64,000 nt of DNA from JALYOC01 sp036675345 (GTDB lineage Bacteria > Myxococcota > Myxococcia > Myxococcales > Myxococcaceae). Shown here piece after piece: positions 63,157 through 64,000 of the stretch. The translations under genes and the position numbers were made by a program. A model generated the notes under the pieces. That model was not told the DNA's origin. It did no database searches and saw only the letters and a list, made by a program, of their open reading frames with translations. The stretch lies in contig JAKFFE010000016.1 of NCBI GenBank assembly GCA_036675345.1, positions 13,449 through 77,448 on the forward strand. Direction: 5' to 3'. Every line of letters begins with the position of its first letter. The stretch's first letter is position 1.

Positions 63157-63414
63157 TCAGCGCGGGTCCACCTCCCGGGGGACCCGCAGGCCGGCGGCGA
63201 ACACGCCCACCCAGGCCGCCAGGAAGGCCACCGCCACCGCCGGGGTCCAGTCCTGGAGCGGGAGGTCGCCGCTCACGACCAGGGCCAGCCCCAGCCAGGG
63301 GAGGATGCCCGCCAGCAGCACCGCCCCTCCCATCGGAAAGAGGAGGCGGAGCAGCCGCTCCTGCCTCGAGGGAGCCAGCGAACGCGACGCGGGGGCGAGG
63401 TTTTCTGGGACCAT
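63157..63414 (-). CDS. Small two-helix membrane protein, NnrS N-terminus-like
   Basis: 85 residues from ATG 63414 (TTG 63426 also possible). The segment RLLRLLFPMGGAVLLAGILPW is closely like the first helix of the NnrS-like protein encoded next (FRLLFPVGGLTLLAGVLPW), but the similarity fades after it and the protein ends after a second helix. It may be a truncated duplicate kept as a small protein, or a remnant. No ribosome site is clear. It precedes nnrS on the same strand by 101 bp. Confidence 0.5.
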   Translation of the reverse strand: MVPENLAPASRSLAPSRQERLLRLLFPMGGAVLLAGILPWLGLALVVSGDLPLQDWTPAVAVAFLAAWVGVFAAGLRVPREVDPR

Positions 63415-63472
63415 GCGGTCCAGCAATTCATCCGCCGTGCCACGGAGCCCGGAGTGCCGGGGATGCGTCGGC

Positions 63473-64000
63473 TCAGGCCGAGAGCTGGCGGTAGTTGCGT
63501 CCGCCGTTGTTCAGCCAGATCGAGTGGCCCGCCAGCTCCAGCCGGAGCGCGAACTCCACCGGGGTCCCGGGGGGCACGCCGTCCAGCAACACCTGACTCT
63601 CGGAGAAGGCCTGCGGAGCCTCCGAGGAGCGGAGCACCTGCAGTGACTTCCAGCCATCGAGCGTGAACACCAGCTCCCGGGAGCGGATGGTCGCCGCGTC
63701 GCTGGAGGGCAGGACGGGAAAGAGGATCGCGCTGTGCACCGCGGTGGCCAGGGCGGGGGTCGTCGAGGAGGCGTCGGTCTTGATCGAGTCGGTCTTGATC
63801 GCTCCGGTCTTGATCGCGCCGGTCTTGATCGCGTCGGTCTTGATCGCGTCGGTCTTGATCGCGTCGGTCTTGATCGCGTCGGTCTTGATCGAGTCGGTCT
63901 TGATCGAGTCGGTCTTGATCGAGTCGGTCTTGATCGAGTCGGTCTTGATCGAGTCGGTCTTGATCGAGTCGGTCTTGATCGAGTCGGTCTTGATCGAGTC
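63473..64000 (-). CDS. C-terminal part of a protein with DSIKT pentapeptide repeats (runs off the right edge)
   Basis: On the minus strand the frame is open from the window edge. It begins with 15 five-residue repeats (DSIKT, DAIKT, GAIKT), then a short linker (DASSTTPALATAV) and a C-terminal domain of about 88 residues (SAILFPVLPSSDAATIRSREL, GWKSLQVLRSS, WLNNGGRNYRQLS). The domain is not recognised; it reads as beta-rich. A GTG at 63739 could start a shorter 88-residue version, but the unbroken frame through the repeat favours a longer protein. The true start is outside the window. Confidence 0.55.
   Translation of the reverse strand, partial: DSIKTDSIKTDSIKTDSIKTDSIKTDSIKTDSIKTDSIKTDAIKTDAIKTDAIKTDAIKTGAIKTGAIKTDSIKTDASSTTPALATAVHSAILFPVLPSSDAATIRSRELVFTLDGWKSLQVLRSSEAPQAFSESQVLLDGVPPGTPVEFALRLELAGHSIWLNNGGRNYRQLSA
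63776..64000. repeat. 15-bp minisatellite, at least 15 copies
   Basis: Fifteen tandem 15-bp units reach the window edge. Read on the minus strand from the edge they encode eight DSIKT, four DAIKT, two GAIKT and one DSIKT. Variants are clustered, not mixed, which is the pattern left by local duplication. The period is a multiple of three, so the minus frame never closes. Total copy number is unknown because the array is cut by the window. Confidence 0.95.

Noticed and set aside
63776..64000. Possible CRISPR array
   Set aside because: The period is 15 bp with no spacers and it codes for an unbroken pentapeptide series.

Overview
The window is very GC-rich, tightly packed chromosomal DNA with no mobile element, CRISPR array, rRNA or tRNA that I can recognise. 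Many genes end and begin in ATGA/GTGA/TTGA overlaps. The gene mix fits a Myxococcota genome: a Ser/Thr-kinase-like protein, a PilZ-receiver protein, an NtrC-type two-component pair next to a sigma-54 promoter, many lipoproteins, and DUF1501/DUF1549-type surface proteins. The strongest taxonomic pointer is a locus at 29210-33108 that looks like the myxobacterial pxr small-RNA locus (kinase, NtrC-like regulator, sigma-54 promoter, structured RNA with a seven-cytosine run). I therefore suggest a relative of the Cystobacterineae; this is inference.

Layout. 1-2.8 kb: a cut-off lipoprotein, a ptsN-like EIIA gene, a Gre-like factor and a DUF4375 protein. 2.9-6.7 kb (minus): a peptide-type ABC transporter (binding lipoprotein, two permeases, no ATPase) coupled to dtd. 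6.8-16 kb: a PBP4-type carboxypeptidase with a helical extension, GyrI-like, CBS, RNase H, OsmC, a GT-C-like membrane protein, a TPR lipoprotein, a (GAGCCC)13 repeat, a TlpA-like thioredoxin, Usp and SSB. 16-23.5 kb: a sodium:solute symporter, a 46-residue membrane peptide and an exported PIG-L protein, divergent from bshC-bshA of bacillithiol synthesis. 23.7-33.1 kb: DUF2911, hslO, a leucine-dehydrogenase-like gene, a phosphoribosyltransferase, selB, the two-component pair and the candidate sRNA.

33.2-44.9 kb: an SpmA-SpmB fusion and a 5'-nucleotidase lipoprotein. Then comes a block of exported redox-type genes: two lipoproteins with related CxxCH domains, a small outer-membrane-like protein, DUF1549/1553-like and DUF1501 (Tat) proteins, a tandem-Rieske Tat protein, YceI and a b561-like protein. 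45-56.3 kb: an epimerase, an AmpG-like transporter and a partial complex I operon in the order nuoE-F-J-K-L-M-N, lacking A-D, G, H and I. 56.4-64 kb: a PilZ-receiver gene with an apparent ACG start, a kinase-like protein with HQN instead of HRD, a LURP-one/scramblase-like protein, a lone MshEN-type protein, NnrS-related membrane proteins, and a protein with 15 five-residue repeats that runs off the right edge.

The most notable items are the pxr-like locus, the bacillithiol-centred module, the exported haem/DUF1501/Rieske block, and the repeated appearance of in-frame minisatellites inside or beside genes.
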